Origin: Tachypleus tridentatus | Lineage: Eukaryota > Arthropoda > Merostomata > Xiphosura > Limulidae | NCBI RefSeq assembly: GCF_004210375.1 | Contig: NC_134833.1 | Coordinates: 25,114,063 to 25,178,062, forward strand | Direction: 5' to 3' | DNA: 64,000 bases | Part shown: one piece after another, positions 61,416 through 64,000 of the stretch | Numbering within the stretch: the first letter of the stretch is position 1 | Layout: the number at the start of each line of letters is the position of its first letter | Notes under the pieces: generated by a model | What the model was told of the DNA's origin: nothing | The model's input: the letters and a program-made list of their open reading frames with translations, nothing else | The model's database searches: none | Made by a program: the position numbers and the translations under genes

Positions 61416-64000
61416 GATTTCACTGTGTTATGTTGTCACGTTATTGTATACGTATTTCACAGTTTATGCTATCACGTTCTTTTATATGGATTTCATTGTG
61501 TTATGTTATCACGTTCTTGTATATGGATTTCACTGTGTTATGTTATCACGTTCTTGTATGGATTTCACTGTGTTATGTCATCACGTTCTTATGTTATCAC
61601 GTTCTTATATGGATTTCACTGTGTTATGTTATCACGTTCTTCTATGGATTTCCCTGTGGTATGTTATCACGTTCTTGAATATGGATTTCACTGTGTTATG
61701 TTATCACGTTCTTGTATGGGATTCACTATTTTATGTTAACATGTTTTTGTTTATCGATTTCATTGTGTTATATTCTCACGTTCTTGTATATGGATTTCAT
61801 TGTGTTATGTTATCACGTTCTTGTATATAAATTTCACTATGTTATGTTATCACGTTCGTGTATATCGATTTTACTGTGTTTTGTTATCACCTTCTTGTAT
61901 ATGGATTTCACTGTGTTATGTTGTCACGTTATTGTATGCGGATTTCACAGTTTTATGCTATCACGTTCTTGTATATGGATTTCAATGTGTTATGTTATCA
62001 CGTTCTTGTATATGGATTTCACTGTGTTATGTTATCACGTTCTTGTATGGATTTCACTGTGTTATGTCATCACGTTCTTATGTTATCACGTTCTTGTATG
62101 GATTTCTCTGTGTTATGTTATCACGTTCTTCTATGGATTTCACTGTGTTATGTTATCACGTTCTTGTATATGGATTTCACTGTGTTATGTTATCACGTTC
62201 TTGTATGGAGATCACTGTGTTATGTCATAACGTTCTTGTATATGGATTTCACTGTGTTATGTTATAAAGTTCTTGTATATGGATTTCACTATGTTATGTT
62301 ATCACGTTCTTATATTATCACGTTCTTGTATGAATTTCACTGTGCTATGTTATGACGTTCTTGTATATTGATTTCACTGTGTTATTTTATCACATTCTTG
62401 TATGGATTTCATTGTGTTACGTTTTTGCGTTCTTGTATATGGATTTCACTGTCTCATGTGATGACGTTGTTATGTTATCACGTTCTTGTATGGATTTCAC
62501 TGTGTTATGTTATCATCTTTTTATTTTTCGATTTCATTGTGTTATATTATCACGTTCTTTTATATGGATTTCATTGTGTTATGTTATCACGTTCTTGTAT
62601 GGGATTCACTGTTTTATGTTATCATCTTTTTGTTTTTCGATTTCATTGTGTTATATTATCACGTTCTTGTATATGGATTTCATTGTGTTATGTTATCACG
62701 TTCTTGTATATAAATTTCACTATGTTATGTTATCACGTTCGTGTATATCGATTTTACTGTGTTTTGTTATCACGTTCTTGTACGGATTTCACTGTGTTAT
62801 GTTATCACGTTCTTGTATATGGGTTTTACTGAGTTATGTTGTCTTGTTCTTGTATATGGATTTCACTGTGTTATGTTATGACTTTCTTGTATATTTATTT
62901 CACTGTGTTATGTTATCACATTGTTGTATGGATTTCATTGTGTTACGTTATCACGTTCTCTTATATGGATTTCACTGTCTCATGTGATGACGTTGTTATG
63001 TTATCACGTTCTTGTATAAGGATTTCAATGTGTTGTCTTATCACGTTTTTGTATTTGGATTTTACTGTGTTATGTTATCACGTTCTTGTATGAATTTCAC
63101 TGTGTTATGTTATCACGTTCTTATGTTATCAGGTTCTTGTATGGATTTCACTGTGTTATGTTATCACGTTCTACTATGGATATCACTGTGTTATGTTATC
63201 ACGTTCTAGTATATCGGTTTCACTGTGGTATGTTATCACGTTCTTGTATATGGATTTAACTGTGTTATGTTATCATGTTCTTGTATGGATTTCATTGTGT
63301 TATGTTATCACGTTCTTGTATGGATTTCACTATGTTATGTTATTATGTTTTTATTTGTCGATTTCATTGTGTTATGTTATCACGTTCTTGTATATGGATT
63401 TCACTGTGTTATGTTATCACGTTCTTGTATATAAATTTCACAATGTTATGTCATCACGTTCGTGTATATGGATTTTACTGTGTTTTGTTATCACGTACTT
63501 GTATGGATTTCACTGTGTTTTGTTATCACGTTCTTCTATATGGATTTTACTGTGTTATGTTATCACATTCTTTTATATGGATTTCACTGTGTTATGTTAT
63601 CACGTTCTTGTTTATGGATTTCACAATGTTATTATCACGTTCGTGTATATGGATCTCACTGTGTTTTGTTATTACGTTGTTGTATATAGATTTCACTGTG
63701 TTATGTTATCACGTTCTTGTATATAGATTTCACTGTGCTATGTTATCACGTTGTTACATTATCACGTTCTTTTATGGATTTCACTGTGTTATGTTATTAC
63801 GTTTTTGTATATGGATTTCTCTGTGTTATGTTATGACGTTCTTATATCACCACGTTCTTGTATGGATTTCACTGTGTTATGTTATAACGTTCTTGTATAT
63901 TGATTTCACTGTGTTATGTTATCACATTCTTGTATGGATTTCATTGTGTCATGTTATCTCGTTCTTGTATATGGATTTCACACTGTCATGTTATGACGTT

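Larger units (their letters stand above)
36457..64000 (+). repeat. Giant 35/37 bp minisatellite/satellite array
   Basis: Uninterrupted head-to-tail array, all in one orientation, continuing past the window end. The unit reads TGGATTTCACTGTG, then TTATGTTATCACGTTCTT, then a spacer GTA (35 bp form) or GTATA (37 bp form). Length divided by unit size gives roughly 750 units. Partial 16 bp units (ATGTTATCACGTTCTT) recur at the CTTATGTTATCACG joins. The consensus contains no TAA, TAG or TGA in any forward frame, so overlapping open frames up to 587 codons occur; the reverse strand is closed in all frames by TAA and TGA. No unrelated insertion was seen in 27.5 kb. All long reading frames here (for example 58,651-60,414) are by-products. 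Confidence 0.98.

Noticed and set aside
36457-64000. CRISPR-like array
   Set aside because: Regular ~35 bp repeats are present, but there are no unique spacers, the whole unit repeats head to tail, and the surrounding DNA is animal.
36457-64000. Telomeric repeat
   Set aside because: The unit is 35/37 bp and does not contain TTAGG or TTAGGG runs.

Overview
The window is AT-rich animal DNA with no bacterial-type gene organisation. It holds SINE fragments, a CR1-like LINE end, two internally deleted mariner transposons, an intronless relic of glutamate-cysteine ligase (GCLC), spliced-looking host exons and a very large tandem repeat. The SINE types (a degraded tRNA-type B box with an AC-rich tail, and a GAATTTTGCG/AAGCTACACGAGGGCT type) are ones I associate with arthropods, above all horseshoe crabs and other chelicerates. 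That organism call is an inference from memory; only 'metazoan, probably arthropod' is well supported.

Left part (1-35,956): a mosaic of segmental duplications. Copy A (1 to ~5,330) and copy B (7,965 to ~13,290) are almost identical tandem copies about 7.96 kb apart. Most of their differences are one-base homopolymer indels. Copy C (~25,875-32,005) is an older, diverged copy of ~7,110-13,570. The flank to the right of B (~13,585-16,900) has its own diverged partner (~33,340-35,620). A and B carry a ~900 bp mariner insertion at the same TA; copy C has the intact empty TA, so the order of events can be read. All three copies hold, on the minus strand, the same probable last coding exon of an unrecognised host gene. 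Copy C also keeps an upstream 172 bp exon, missing from A and B, whose splice phase matches. Each copy ends in a degenerate ~42 bp repeat.

Middle (16,900-25,870): single-copy DNA with a 59 bp perfect tandem duplication, a decayed CR1-like LINE reverse-transcriptase end (~18,310-19,160), a degenerate ~45 bp repeat field (~19,360-20,800), one possible exon (20,853-20,993) and an intronless GCLC pseudogene (~24,090-25,770) whose 3' part is inverted relative to its 5' part.

Right part (36,457-64,000, running off the window): after a gap of exactly 500 N there is at least 27.5 kb of one tandem repeat in a single orientation, with units of 35 or 37 bp (roughly 750 units) and clear multi-kilobase higher-order repeats. 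The consensus has no stop codon in any of its three forward frames, so hundreds of overlapping long reading frames appear there; I regard none of them as a gene. I found no complete, credible protein-coding gene, tRNA, rRNA or CRISPR array.
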